DNA of 64,000 nt from Diphasiastrum complanatum (GCA_029204225.1 CM055107.1:15434900-15498899); one strand, 5' to 3'. Positions 11,092-23,057 are shown, counted from the stretch's first letter. Numbers and translations: made by a program. Notes: generated by a model not told the origin, from the letters alone.

Positions 11092-13522
11092 CTAACATTG
11101 AAGTAAGAAAGGTGTAAGATGTGAAAGATGATGAGCCTTCCCTTTGATCACCTTGACCATCATAGGTGAGCCTCAATGGCTCGAATCTTGCCCTTGTAGA
11201 TCTTCTTGGAGTTCTTGGAGTTCTTGGAGTTCTTGCATCTTGAGGTGGATCCTCAAGTTCTTCTTCACTTGGAAGCTCCTCCTCCATCCTAGTATGATCC
11301 TTGGCATCAAGATGATTAGTAGCATTATCATCCAAATCACAAGCATGTCCTTCATAAAAAATAACATCCCTACTCACTATCACCTTGCTAGTGATGGGAT
11401 TGAAGACTCTATAACCTTTGCTATTCTCACCATATCCCACAAAGATGCCTTTGATAGATGTTGCATCATCCTTCCTTCTCTTATCCAAGGAGTGGTGTAC
11501 ATTGCAAGTGGATCCAAAAACTTTGAGATCTTTGAGATTGGGCTTCTCTCCAAATAGAGCTTCAAATGGTGTGATTCCTCCAATGGCTTGGTTTGGCAAT
11601 CTATTGCACAAATAGTTAGCCAAAATTATTGCTTCACCCCAAAATGGTTTGGATAGAGAAGCATCTAGCCTTAAGGCCTTAGCACACTCACAAAGAGATC
11701 TATTTCTTCTCTCACTCACTCCATTTTGTTGAGGGGTGTATGGACATGACAACTCCCTCTTTATGCCATTAGAACTACAAAAGTCAATCAACTTATTGGA
11801 GATATATTCACCTCCATTATCACTCCTTAATACCTCAATCTTGGTACTAAGTTGATTTTCTACCAAAGTCTTGAACTTTACAAAAGAATCAAACACCATT
11901 GATTTGCTAGACAAGAGGTACATCCAAAAAAATCTAGAATAGTCATCAATGAAGATTACATAGTACTTGGCACCACCATTAGAATCATGTGAAAAACTAT
12001 GAACATTCGAATGGATGAGTTCAAGAGGAGAGTTTGATCTTGATGTAGATCTTGAGAAGGGTAGTTTGTGAGCCTTTGAGAGGCTGCATGCTTCACATCT
12101 CTTTCCACACTTTGACAAATGCTTGGGGAGTCCAACTGCAAGTTCCTTTGTAGCCATAGATTCCATGGCTTTGTAGTTGGGGTGGCCCAACCTTTTGTGC
12201 CACAGTTCCACCTTTGATAGCTCCACCTTTGCCAAGTTAACACTCTCCACTGCAATATTAGCATCAAGCTTAAACAATCTACCTTGCTTAAAGCCTTTGG
12301 CTATACATTCATCATTTCTAAGGATGGAACAAACTCCATGCTTAAATTGTACATCTAGGCCATTATCCATTAACTGGCCAACACTAAGCAAATTCTTGGT
12401 TAACTTAGGAACATAAAGAACATTATCTAGATTCATCCTTTTGGATGATCCCACATACAAGGGAATTGTTCCTATTCCACTTATCTTACATTCTTGACTA
12501 CTTGCAGTATAGATTGATCTATGTAAGTCATTGTAAGAAAGTAAGGTGGAGAATATGTCCTTTTGATATGTCATGTGGGAACTTGCCCCACTATCAATCC
12601 ACCAAGAATCATTGGTGTTGCTCTTGGATGATGGTGGTTTGTTGGAAACCATCAAGGATGACTCTTCATCCTCCTCTTCCTCCTGATGTGCAATGTTGCT
12701 TTGTTTGCTCTCTTGTGCCTTCTTCTTCTTGAGACATTCTGATGCAAAATGTCCTTTCTTTCCACAGAAAAAACATTTGTACTTGGACTTGTCTTTGATC
12801 TTGCCCTTTGAGCTTGAAGCCTCATCTTCCTCCTTGGTCTCCTTGAAGTGCTTCTTCTTGCCATTGGTCTTCTTCTTGCTTTTGAATGAGAAATTAGCTT
12901 TCTCATCACCATTCTGCAGAGAAATAGCATTCATTCTTGCATTGGTATGCAACATCCTATACTCTTCAGCTACTAATACACTGTGTAGCTTTTCTATAGT
13001 AGGCAAAGTGTCTTGGATTGCAAAGCTTTGGACCAAATTTGTAAAGCCACTCCCTAGACCATTTAGGACAATCTGAACAAGCTCACTATCTGGAATCTTC
13101 TCTCCAATGGAAGCTAACTCCCTATTAAGAGACTTGATTCTTAGCACATAATCTTGTGCACTCTCATCGCTCCTCTTCATGCTTTGTAGAATCTGATTCC
13201 TAAGCATGAGAACCCTCGAAGTGTTACTAGACTCATAGATAGATTTTAAAGATTCCCAAGCCTCTTTAGCACTCTTACATGATGATACTTCCCTTAAAAG
13301 ATCATTGCTTACATTCATCTTAATACAGTGAAGTGCAAGCCTAGACCTCTTCTTGTATTTCATTAATTCCTGTGCACCTAGAGGTTCATCTTCATCATCT
13401 ATTAGAAACTCATAAAGATCCTAGATCACCATTAGTGACTCCATCCTCACTTTCCAAATAGCATAATTGGTAGAATTTAACCTCTCACTAGTTTCTAGAA
13501 GGTAGGCTCCCACTGATTTCAT
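11027..13522 (-). pseudogene. Copia-B gag, protease and integrase
   Basis: The natural start is the ATG at 13522 (MKSVGAYLLETSERLNSTNYA). A TAG at 13423-13421 interrupts it, after which the frame is open from 13363 to 11027. Domains in order: gag helical region (NQILQSMKRSDESAQDYVLRIKSLN), basic linker, intact zinc knuckle CFFCGKKGHFASEC, retropepsin WWIDSGASSHMT, GAG_pre-integrase LWHKRLGHPN, integrase zinc region CEACSLSKAHKL, then the core LIHSNVHSF (first catalytic Asp replaced by Asn), LRSDNGGEYIS and PQQNGVSERRNRS. An acidic, repeat-rich hinge (ARTPRTPRTPRRSTRAR) precedes RT. The stop and the Asp-to-Asn change predict no activity. Confidence 0.9.
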
Positions 13523-14140
13523 CTTACTAGCAAGATTCTACACACAAGATATAGATTTGTTTGTACCTGAAACTCACAAAGGTTTCTAACTTGCAGTGTT
13601 TCACTCAAATGTTGACTTCTAATCCAACAAATGGATTTGTAATCACAGTTCTATCACTCTCTCACAAGCTGGAATGAAGATAAGATGAGATGAAAACTAC
13701 ACTCAAGCAAATCTTGCCAATCTTGGCTATTCTTGGACAAAAACTGACTCTCTCTCTCTCATTCACTTTGATGTACTTTCAAGACCTGGTTTCCACTTTA
13801 AGAAGGTCTGAAATCAGCCTAGATTAATTAGTTTGCATGAAACAAATTCAAAACTAATCAATGGCAAGTGATCTTGGTAGCTTATTCTAGGATTTGCACC
13901 AAAAATCACATCAAACTGACACCAGATGAATTTTCTATGATCCAATGAATATGGGTTATTAAATGCTGGTTCAGAGATGCCCACACGTGTGAACAGTATG
14001 GATTTTGATCCTGAAAAAGTTTGGAATCAAGTCCCCTCACCAAAACCTGGATATCAGCTCACCCTTCCAATACTAGCTTTTTGCACCAAAACCTGCTAAA
14101 ACTGGATTAGATTCAAACACAGATCAATGGCCTTGTACTT

Positions 14141-14153
14141 GGCTCTGATACCA
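14141..14153 (-). other. Primer binding site of Copia-B
   Basis: The minus strand reads TGGTATCAGAGCC immediately after the 5' LTR, complementary to initiator tRNA-Met. The stretch 13523-14140 between gag and this site is the untranslated leader. It carries one CACACGTGTG palindrome at 13982 and a CT-rich patch near 13750. Confidence 0.9.
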
Positions 14154-14844
14154 TGTGAAAAGTACAGTACTAAGGACCATAAATGGATCTTTGAATGATC
14201 CACAAGGTGATTGTATGCTTGTTAAACAATCTATCAGAAACTAGTCATCATAAAACAAGATCTAGTTTAGCAGCTTGATAGGAAACAAGTAGAGACAATC
14301 AAAGCATTGATCAATTAGTATAATCCAACTCCACACATGTGGAAATAAGGCTGTAGTACGGCCTGTAGACAGTGTCTACAAAGTGCCAAAGCTGAGTTTC
14401 ATTGGAAAAATAGAGTAATCACCATACAATGAGAGCAAACTCGAGTTTCTCCTTGAGGCTCCAAAAAGTTTCTATCTTCTCACTATGGAGAATGGGAATA
14501 CATAGTAAAACACACTTCCTTTGCAAAGTTAGGTGAAAATCCAGCATGTAATAAGGAAGTAGACTCCACTTTCTTGCCCTAATGTGAAAACCCTAGCCTA
14601 GATCCAAGAGTTATGCTTGGTAGGTGCATGGTAGGTACAAATCTCATCATAAATCATGGTCTAGATCCTACAAAGTAGGAATCACTACCAAATAGACACA
14701 ACCACTCCTCTTGACTCGTGGTAACCTACTTTAGGTGTGTATGTACAAGTGGCACTTTGGCCATTGAAGTAACCAACAAACAATATTGACAAAATGTACA
14801 ATATTCTACATGGCTAGATTTGCCAATGTAGGCAATTTTTCACA
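14154..14844 (-). repeat. 5' LTR of Copia-B
   Basis: 691 bp with the same termini as the copy at 8844-9534, and about nine substitutions between the two by eye. It is followed by the target duplication tacat (14845-14849). Confidence 0.95.
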
Positions 14845-14849
14845 TACAT

Positions 14850-15573
14850 CTGCTTGTTCTTTGTCAAAAGGACTTGTCTTGGGTCTTCGCTTAGCTTTCT
14901 TAGTAGAAATTGATCATGGAGGTGATGACTTCTGAGAAGATAAACTCTTCTTTGAAGGTGAAGACTTCCTAGACGATGATGTCTTCCTAGAACTCTGACT
15001 TGTAGAATCATCCTGGACTTTTTCTTTGTCTTTATCTAGTAAGGGTAGCACATTCTTTGAATCAATCTTTTGAGGAGGATTTTCCCATTTCAGGACCGTA
15101 TTATAATGTTGCTTGGCTTGTTTCTTCATCATTGACCCTGTCTTCCTTCAATATAACTGCTTTTGGCGGTTTTGTTGTTTATTCATTACGAATATTACGT
15201 GTACTCCAAATTTGGTTGGATACATACAATTTAGAATCTGCTCTTCAAATCCAGCACAAAAAAGTGGCTCCTGATGGTCTTTTGGTTCAACTTGAGTTAA
15301 CTTTTGCGCTAATACTTCTTTTGCTTTTGGCACCAACTTCAGAAACTCTCTCAATGAGATATTGATCTTACTAGACAAAATATTTATGAGCAATTCTGTT
15401 TGCGGTGCTTCCAGTTCAGTCATCTTGAAAGGTTCTTCATGATGATGCAACGGAACATTCATATCTATATGTGAATTTTCCGGTGACTGCAATGGTGAAG
15501 GACAAACTTCGGTTGTTGCTCTAGCAGCTTCAGGCTCCTCTTCTTCTTGCAGATGTTTAATCCACTGTCTCAT
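14850..15573 (-). pseudogene. Gypsy-A gag-pol linker region
   Basis: The frame 15573-15148 holds an acidic start (HLQEEEEPEAARATTE) and the segment ISLREFLKLVPKAKEVLAQKL, which resembles the helical block before the protease in plant gypsy polyproteins. A second frame, 15132-14914, is serine- and lysine-rich (repeats of SSRK, SPSKKS). No protease motif (D-S/T-G) is visible between these parts and the piece at 8843, so the protease is deleted. The reading frame carries on into 8843 if Copia-B and one tacat are removed. Confidence 0.65.
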
Positions 15574-15631
15574 ATCCTGATATCTTCTTTTTTCTACATG
15601 AAGATTTGGATAGACTCTAGATGTTGTTGGA

Positions 15632-15903
15632 CTTAGAATTTGCTTCGAATAGGAACACGGATCATGCTACACAGTAACACAGACAGAAAACACTCTCCAC
15701 AACAAGCTCACATAGCAACTATATTTCTCAAAATGAAATTACAATGTACATATAGTTGTTCACTCAGGCAACCCATACATGACTCAGTTTGCCATTGATG
15801 GGACGTGTGTCCCGTCGACTTGCCTCATGGCGAGGCCAACTGATCCTTATCAACTGATAAGACCCACAGTACAGTAGCACAATGATTCTACTTTAATTCT
15901 AAC
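15632..15903 (-). repeat. 3' LTR of Copia-C
   Basis: Matches the LTR of Copia-H (56339-56611) on the opposite strand. On the minus strand it starts near gTTAGAATTAAAG and ends near AATTCTAAG. Its inverted ends are TTAGAATT/AATTCTAA instead of TG/CA. The complement of the polypurine tract (ctctctcccttaaag) lies at 15904-15918. Confidence 0.8.
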
Positions 15904-16038
15904 TCTCTCCCTTAAAGTAGAGTCTACTTTTTATATAGCCATATACATAGCTTTAAAGTCAACAAACTTTAAGTACAGAAAGCTTTGATCTAGACTTATC
16001 AAACTTTTCTCCAACAAGTGGCTTAGTGAAAATATGAG

Positions 16039-16653
16039 CTAGTTGTTCTTCTGTGCTACAATGATACGATCATCATAGTCACTTCCCCAATCCGCATCCA
16101 CATAGCCACACAACTCAGGTAAACCATCATGCTTCCTGTAAATCAAGCCATAGTCTGAAGTGCCTTTCACATAACGCAAAATGCGTTCAGCTATCTTCCA
16201 ATGCGTTTCCGTAGGTGCTACCATAAACTGACTTACAATGCCAACAACATAGCATATATCTGGTCTAGTCATGGTAAGGTAAATCAAGCTCCCTACTAAC
16301 TGCCTATACAGCGTAGTATCAAATGACTGTGACTCATCAAGCTTAGAAAACTTTTTACTTGGTTCAATAGGAGTATTCACTGGTTTGCAATCCTGCAACC
16401 TAAACCTGTGCAGCAACTCTTTGACATACTTCACCTGTGTTAAACCCACTTCGTGTCCTTTTTGCCACACCTCTAATCCAAGGCAATAATGCATTAGGCT
16501 GAGATCTGTAATCTCGAATTGTTCCATGAGGTCTTTCTTGATCATGTCTATCATCTCTTGATTATTTCCCGTAATAATCAAGTCATCAAAATACAGAGCA
16601 ATCAAAGCAACCATACCATCAAAGCATAAGACATATAGATTTGTTCGCACCAT
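16039..16653 (-). pseudogene. Copia-C RT C-terminal half and RNase H start
   Basis: Contains LNLYVLCFDGMVALIALYFDD-like sequence with a catalytic YFDD box, DLMEQFEITDL, LVGSLIYLTMTRPDICY and CGYVDADWGSDYDDR, the start of RNase H with its first Asp. The frame then fails (RIIVAQKNN) and the rest of RNase H is missing, with the LTR following about 135 bp later. The upstream RT half is in a different frame, with an 18-bp deficit around 16655. Confidence 0.8.
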
Positions 16654-16668
16654 CCCCTTTGAATGAAA

Positions 16669-18231
16669 TTAGGTATCAATCCTGCTATACCACGCACGTG
16701 GTGCTTGTTTAAGACCATAAAGCACTTTCTTCAAGCGACATATTTTATTTTCCTGTCCCTTCGATACAAAGCCTTCAAGTTGGTCCATGAATACCTCTTC
16801 TTTTAACTCACCATTTAGAAAAGCAGATTTCACATCCAAAGGCCAACCAAAATGTGAGGCTAAAGCAACAAGTAAACGTAGAGTATTCCACTTACATACT
16901 GGCGCAAAGGTCTTCTCATAGTCGATGCCTTTACTTTGTGCATACCCTTTGATCACCAATCTTGTCTTGTGATTTGCTATACTTCCATTTGCATGGTACT
17001 TAGTCCTGTATACCCATTTGCAACCACTGGGTTTCTTGCCAACTGGTGGGTCTACTAAGTCCCATGTGCTATGCTTAGCAATTGACTCCATCTCCTCTCT
17101 CATGTCCTTGACCCAAATGTCATCTTCCTTTGCTTCACCATAAGTCGAAGGTTCTTTGCTTTGAATAATGATAGATAAGAGAGCATAATTTGCTTCATAC
17201 CTTTCAGGTCGTGTCTTCTCTCTTGTTGATCTTCGTAGCTCTCCCTGGCTAGATGATCCTGGAAAGTCATCCATGTTGCGGCTCTCAAACAATCTCTCAA
17301 ACCACTTAGGGAGCTTCTTGTCAAGTGATTGGCGTCTTGGTGAAAATGTATCCCACGGTACTTCCTTCTCCTTGCGTTTGTCACCTGCAACTTCAATCCT
17401 TCTTGCACCAAAAGGTTTAACTCTACCTCTCCAACCTGTTTCTTGGGGTTGAGTAGTAGTATCTTGAAATGTATCCTCATGTTCATCGCTTGGAAGGTCA
17501 ATGAATGGATCATCATCAGCAGGTATCCTCACTATACCATCTTTATCACTCGATGTATCTATCTTCTCAGCATCCTTGTCTTCATACATCTTGGATTCAT
17601 CAAAGATAACATCACGACTTACATGGATTTTGTTTTCCACCAGATCAAAACATCTATAGCCCTTCACACGTTCATCATATCCTAGGAATATACACTTGAT
17701 AGCTTTTACATCAAGTTTACGTCTCTCTTCCTTAGGAATGTGTACAAAGGCCTTACATCCAAAGGTTCGCAAGTGGTTCACCTTTGGCTTCTTCTTCGTG
17801 AATGCTTCCTCAGGTGTTATCTTTGGTATGGCAATGGTAGGACTTCTATTTTGAAGATAGACTACCGTACTGCATGCTTCTGACCAAAAATCTTCTGGTA
17901 GTTTCATCTCAGCTAGCATAGATCTAGCACTTTCCACAATCGTACGATTCTTGCGCTCAGCTACACCATTGAGAGCAGGAGTATGAGCTTGCGTAAATTG
18001 TCTTTTAATCCCACATTGATCACAAAGATCATTGAAGTCATTAGACTTGTACTCGCCTCCACTATCTGATCTTAGGACTTTGATCTTCCTACCTGTCTGA
18101 TTTTTTACCAATGCTTTGACGCTCTTGAAATTGTCAAATGCATTTGATTTCTTTTTCAAGAAGTAGATCCACGTCTTAAGTGACATATCATCAATAAAGG
18201 TCATGAAATAGAAGGCTTTACCTAAGGACAT
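16669..18231 (-). pseudogene. Copia-C integrase core to RT N-terminal half
   Basis: A 520-residue frame. It starts after the first integrase Asp (MSLGKAFYFMTFIDDMS), then VLRSDSGGEYKS (second Asp) and ALNGVAERKNRT (Glu), the C-terminal FGCKAFVHIPKEERRKLD block, an acidic hinge and RT (WVYRTKYHANGSIANHKTRLV, DYEKTFAPVCK, KSAFLNGELKEEVFMD, LYGLKQAPRAW). LDVKSAFLNG has lost the usual HQM before it when compared with Copia-D. The upstream integrase segment with the zinc region (LWHKRLGHLN, CESCVYGKQHR) is in another frame at 18575-18222. Confidence 0.85.
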
Positions 18232-19110
18232 GGTCCTCTGTGGATCAAATCCGGGATGTTCTTTGCTCTTGCAACACCCCCTTTATTGAAATTCTCTCGA
18301 TGCTGCTTCCCATATACACATGATTCGCACATCGATTTCAAGTGGTCTTCTATAGCAGGCAATCCTGTTACCATCTCCAATTTTCTCATCAAACTGAGGC
18401 TTCCCAAGTTCAAGTGACCAAGCCTCTTATGCCACAACTCAATTTGTGATGGAATGGATGATAAAGTCCATGTTGCCCCTTGATTGTAGCATTCAACCTG
18501 TACAATTTTGTATTGGGCTCCCTTACTCCATCCACAATAACTTTGAACTTTTGGTTCACATCCTTCACAAAGCAATGATCATGGGTGAATTCTACTTTCA
18601 ACTTTTGATCAGTAATGACTCCAATAGAAAGTAGACTTTCTTCAAACCTGGTACATAAAGTACCTCCCTGATCATCCTGCTTTTGCCATCAAGTAGTTGG
18701 ATTGAAATGGTGCCTACCCCCTTAATCTTGCACACATCGCCATTAAACAGACGTTTCATTATCCAACACTTTCAATCTACTGAACCAATTCTTGTTACGT
18801 GTCATGTGTCTTGTGGCTCCCAAGTCAATATACCATGCTTGATCATCTTGATTAGATGACAATGCATATATGAAGATGCTTGAGTCTTCAATCTCACCCT
18901 CATCAACAAGGTTATCTGCTTGCTTTGGTTTCCCCTTGCCTTGTTCCGCCAGAAATTTGCAACATTCACTCTTCCAATGGCCCTTTTTACCACAATGGAA
19001 GCACTTGCCTTTCTTCTTGGTCTTACTGAAAGATCCCTCATCCTCCTGAGACTTGGCAAATTGCTGCTTAGACTTCTTCTTGCCCTTGTCCTGTTTTTAG
19101 TGTGTCGCAA
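18222..19110 (-). pseudogene. Copia-C gag C-terminus, protease and pre-integrase region
   Basis: Fragments in several frames. 19110-18802 covers the basic gag tail, the zinc knuckle (CFHCGKKGHWKSEC in one frame) and the protease approach. A short frame reads AWYIDLGATRHMT, in which the retropepsin D-S-G is changed to D-L-G. 18601-18222 covers LKVEFTHDHCFVKDVNQKF, ELWHKRLGHLN and CESCVYGKQHRENF. The pieces correspond one for one to the longer open frame of Copia-D. Confidence 0.75.
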
Positions 19111-19180
19111 GTGCCTGATCGTCAGTATTTTGACGTCTAGCTTTCACCATTCCTGTTTTTATATTCCAGAGAATTTCTAG

Positions 19181-19714
19181 AGCATGAGAGCCGAGGAAGT
19201 ACTAGCTAGGAAGACAATGAGTTATCTATGTCAACCTACATGGTGTATCCCAAAGAAGGAATGACCATGTAGGAGCTAGTTATATTTCCTAGGCTTTGTA
19301 AATAAATGTAGACCCCCCTTAAATTAGTTAGAGTGAGCCACCTTTTGATAGTGACCTTTAGTGTAAGGGCAAATTCCACATGTAATTTCTAATTTGATGG
19401 AATTGCCACTTGGGCTCCACATGGGCAGCCTTCTTACTTATTTAAGGGGCCCTCTCTTTTGTGAGGGAGCTTTGAATGTATTGTCAAATTATCTTGAGCA
19501 AATAAAGAGGATCTTCCACGAGTTCTTGATGATTGCTAAGCTCCTTGTTCATGGCAATGTTCTTGATTAAAATTTCTATGAGCATGCTTGAATTCCTTGC
19601 ATTGTGGATTAACTAGTTTCTTGTTTTCTAGTTTCTTGCTTTCTAGTTTATTGCTTAGTTGGGGATTAGAATTCACTTCTTGTTTATGGAATAAGGTAAA
19701 AATCAGCATTCAAG
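19181..19714 (+). repeat. Repeat X, copy 1 (LTR-like)
   Basis: About 534 bp matching 58871-59392 on the opposite strand. It contains a TATA-like CTTATTTAAGG near 19437 and AATAAAGAGG near 19501, spaced as in an LTR promoter and poly(A) region. A likely TG start is TGAGAGCC at 19185. It stands directly upstream of Gypsy-B in the same orientation. I infer it is the 5' LTR remnant of that element, with the LTR end, primer site and gag N-terminus deleted. Confidence 0.65.
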
Positions 19715-19744
19715 TTTATGGGGCATACCTCTCTTTATTGCTAT

Positions 19745-20914
19745 TATAACCCTAGAAACCAGCCTCACAACCAGTTAGGAGGACATACTCAACCTCCTCG
19801 ACAGCCATTTGTTTCACAAAACCAACACATGCACTACCAACCACGAAACAACCAAGTCCATATACAAGAGTTGCCCTGAGAACCTAGACATGAACCTCAA
19901 CCACAGCTGGCACTCTTAGGACCACCTCCAAGAGGACAACAAGATCTAGGAGTACAAAAACATAGACATCCTCGAGAATCTACCCAAGCACATATGGTAG
20001 AAAACTCCTACGATCACTCATATCACAATGATACAACAATTCTATCATCTAGTCATCACCAATATCAAACCGACAACTCATGCTTGTGCAAACAAGCTGA
20101 GTATTCCACACCACCAAAAAACCTAGCACAGCTAGCCATCCCAGATGGTTACGCTATCGCCATAGGACCAATGAGCAACCGCTGCTTTATTTGTGGTAAA
20201 ACAGGACATTTCATGGTTGACTGTAAAGTTAAAAACCAATACCATGCGGAATGTCCCAACTGTGTACGTAAACACAGTTTCAAGGATTGTCCTAAACAAC
20301 CTAACAGAATTCTACCAACACGTCATATCTCATCCGAACTTGTTCAAGTTCTCACTCGAGCACAACGCCAACAACAAGCACAGCAGCAAAACCATAGAAA
20401 ATCAGCTGACCCACATGGAAGCCATTTGACGGCCTCCACATTACCAAAAGACTACCTAGACCCAACAGTGGAACAAAGGCAATACAATGATTTTCGAAAT
20501 GAGTTTTTGCGAGAGGAAGAACATACGGAACGTCCGTTATCAGCTCATATCCCCGAAAAGGAGCAATCTCTACAGGGACTTGAAGTATTTTTTGACCTCT
20601 TGCAAGCTCAACTCACCATGCCATTCCATAGTGCAATCAAATCCTTCACCGAACTTCAACACTATATCCATCATAGTTTTCAGCTGCCTCCTATTCTTGA
20701 TGAACAGTGGAAACCAGAAGAGATTCCTGAAATTCCTCAGATTCCTATGAATCTGATGAATATAGGTGTTGCTAAGGGGAATAACATCACACTACCTTTG
20801 TCCTATAAAGAGTATCCCATAGTATCTGCTATCCTAGATAGAGGATCAGGCATTAATATAATGGCTTTGTCATTGGCAAAGTCATGGGGCTTCCATACTC
20901 TCGATCAACCATGA
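19745..20914 (+). pseudogene. Gypsy-B gag C-terminal part to protease start
   Basis: The frame is readable from about 19750 (Gln, Pro and Asn rich) with a stop at 19877-19879, then open from 19994 to 20914. It holds two Cys/His clusters: CFICGKTGHFMVDC, a perfect CX2CX4HX4C knuckle, followed by CPNCVRKHSFKDC. After a charged linker comes the protease approach LPLSYKEYPIVSAILDRGSG. The catalytic D-S/T-G is D-R-G here, so the protease would be inactive. The frame ends at 20914, within the protease domain. Confidence 0.8.
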
Positions 20915-20926
20915 TATAAACTTCGC

Positions 20927-21583
20927 ATGGCTGATCAACGAGTTACCGACCCTGCTGGTCATTTATCAAATATAAAAGTTCGAATAGCAGGTGTCAAGTT
21001 TGTTATCGATTGTGTCATCTTAGACCTACCAGAAGATGTTAATACATATAAACTCCTTCTTGGTACACCCTGGCTCCAGATGGCAGGTGTTGTCCAAGAT
21101 TGGAAGCATAGTAAAATTACCTTTGGCAACCACGGTAAACGAGTCACGGTTGACTCAATAGGCCATGTCAAGCCAGCCGAGGTATACGATGATTGGTCAT
21201 CTACAATATATGATGAATCAGATAGTGTCTCGATCCAACAAAAAGGCCACTATACACGAACCACAAACATAATCAATTGGGGTCATGCACTAGCCACTGT
21301 GGACTATACGGATTCCGATCGATGTCGTATTGAAACAGCTGCAGAAGATGTGGATATTCTCCCATCTTCTACAGACATTGACACACCCATAATCCCGCTT
21401 ATGATGATAGAACCCATTCCTATAGCTTGGTGCCCAGGAGAACCTAGTGTCTCTACTGCCCATGTTTCGGAAGAAGGTATTCTTTCCATGGATGATGTGG
21501 AAATGACGGATGAACATTACTCCTCTATCTATATGCTCAACGTTATCCATCGAAAGTCATTTCTAAGGAAATCAAGACACTAG
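20927..21583 (+). pseudogene. Gypsy-B protease C-terminal half and linker
   Basis: Begins MADQRVTDPAGHLSNIKVRIAG, then VIDCVILDLPEDVNTYKLLLGTPWLQMAGVVQDWKHSKITFG. The LLLGTPWL block is the flap/second-strand region typical of plant gypsy retropepsins. It follows 20914 after a stop of one codon position in the same region. A less conserved acidic linker leads on toward RT, with further stops between 21583 and 21804. Confidence 0.8.
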
Positions 21584-21803
21584 GCCCGTTGGCTTATGTC
21601 CAACTTACATCCAAGGTGCCCAACACACAAGCATATAGACCCAAATCCAAAGCATATACATGGGACATGTATCCAGACGAAGTCTAGCATACCATTGATG
21701 ATGCCATGATAAGTGAGGCAACAACACCGCCCACTCAAAACCCACAAAAGCCTCGGTTACAAAAAAATTAACTGATACAAAATTAATTGAGCATCAAAAA
21801 CAG

Positions 21804-23057
21804 ATGTGTGCGAAGCTACAACCGATAAAACCCTTGTCTAAGAAAACAGACAGAACCCAATCCTACCAAGCTTCCACGTCCAGTAATGAATCAGCACAAA
21901 TGATTCCTAAAGTCCCAGAACATTATGTCCACCTACCTTTTGATCTTCCACAGAAGTTCAAAGACTTCACACTGGATGACGTTGTTATCCAGTTACCACA
22001 GCCACATCGGGAACCTACACCAAGTTCCAATTCCTTTGAAGGACCTGCTAAGACAATTCCACTAAACCTTAAAGATCCTGACGAGGAGATATATCGAATA
22101 GTTCATGTTGGTGCACATTTGTCATCAATCCAACTTTCTGATCTCGAGACTTTACTCCACAAATACAAGGATGTATTTGCATGGAATTATACAGAAATGA
22201 AAGGAATTCCCCCTGAAATAGTCGTCCATAGGATTCCCTTAGAAGATACTGCTAAGTCTGTTAGGGCTAAACCTTACCGCAGTAACCCCATCTATCATGA
22301 GAGGGTCGATGAGGATATTAAGAATTTGCTGGATGTTGGCTTCATTTATGAGGTCCAACATACTGATTGGGTATCGCCCATTGTGGTTGTACCCAAGAAA
22401 AACGGCAAGCTTCGTATCTGTGTCGACCTCAAGAACCTTAATGCGGTTACGAAGAAAGACCATTTTTCCTTCCCTTTAACGACCCAAATATTGGAGGAAA
22501 TGGTAGGAGCTGGAGCTTTCAGCTTCTTGGATGGATTCAGTGGTTATTTCCTTGTTCAGATAGTCCCTGAAGATAAACATGGAACGACCTTTGCCACAGA
22601 GAACGGGGTTTACGCTTATAACATTATGCCTTTTGGCTTATGTAACGCCCCCTCAACATTCCAACGGGTCATGCAACTGGCCTTTCAAGATCTGTTACAT
22701 CGGATCATGGAGATTTATCTCGACGATCTAGGTGTACATTCTTCCACAGCTACGCACCTTGACGCCCTGGAGAAAATCTTCATCCGCTGTCGTAGACTTG
22801 GCATCTCACTAAATATTGATAAATGCCAAATATGGGTCACCAATGGGATCATACTCGAGCATATAATTTCAAAGGACGGTATTTCTATCGAGCCGTCCAA
22901 AATCAAGGTTATTGTGGACATGCCCTTACTTGCAATAGTGAAGGAAGTATATGTCTTCCTCGGTCATACCAACTATTATCTCATCTTTATAATCGACTAT
23001 GCCAGCAAGGCACGCCTCATTTATGGTAGATCCTCGCTGGACCAAAGAACGAATTAA
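21804..23057 (+). pseudogene. Gypsy-B reverse transcriptase
   Basis: A 417-residue frame with the linker FKDFTLDDVVIQLPQPHREP, then RT: YKDVFAWNYTEMKGI, VRAKPYRSNPIYHERV, WVSPIVVVPKKNGKLRICVDLKN, LDGFSGYFLVQI, MPFGLCNAPSTFQRVMQ and the catalytic YLDDLGVH, then the thumb with KCQIW, EVYVFLGHTNYY. Most fingers-palm motifs are present. It stops at 23055 just before RNase H, which is in another frame, so the natural RT-RNase H fusion is broken. Confidence 0.9.

Larger units (their letters stand above)
8844..14844 (-). mobile_element. Copia-B, full-length Ty1/copia retrotransposon
   Basis: A 6,001-bp element with two 691-bp LTRs (8844-9534 and 14154-14844), a tRNA-Met primer site, a gag-protease-integrase-RT-RNase H coding region on the minus strand, a polypurine tract (gaggag on the minus strand) and a 5-bp target duplication (tacat). 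The LTRs differ at about nine positions by eye, roughly 98.7 percent identity, making it the youngest insertion I could date in the window. It lies inside Gypsy-A. One in-frame stop in gag and one frame change before RT suggest this copy is recently inactivated. Confidence 0.95.
6065..15631 (-). mobile_element. Gypsy-A, decayed Ty3/gypsy element split by two insertions
   Basis: Minus-strand pieces are in the gypsy order: gag-pol linker (15573-14850), protease/RT linker (8843-8629), RT (about 7798-7173), RNase H (7210-6700) and integrase (6600-6065). RNase H before integrase marks Ty3/gypsy. RT blocks such as KDHFPLPF, LDGFSGYNQVKIAP and YLDD fit the non-chromovirus (Athila/Tat-like) group; this lineage call is inference. 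A solo LTR and the complete Copia-B interrupt it. Both LTRs and the integrase C-terminus are missing, and it has many frame breaks. Confidence 0.85.
15632..19153 (-). mobile_element. Copia-C, 3' part of a copia element
   Basis: Minus-strand order is gag end, protease, integrase, RT, RNase H start and 3' LTR (15632-15903). It has no 5' LTR or gag N-terminus; homology stops at about 19153 within gag, where repeat X begins. Nearly every segment also occurs in Copia-D (25481-28690), with Copia-G and Copia-H from the same family. It lies against Gypsy-A at 15631. Confidence 0.85.

Noticed and set aside
11144-11557. Plus-strand frames with Ser/Trp repeats inside Copia-B
   Set aside because: Antisense to the repeat-rich hinge of the integrase-RT polyprotein.
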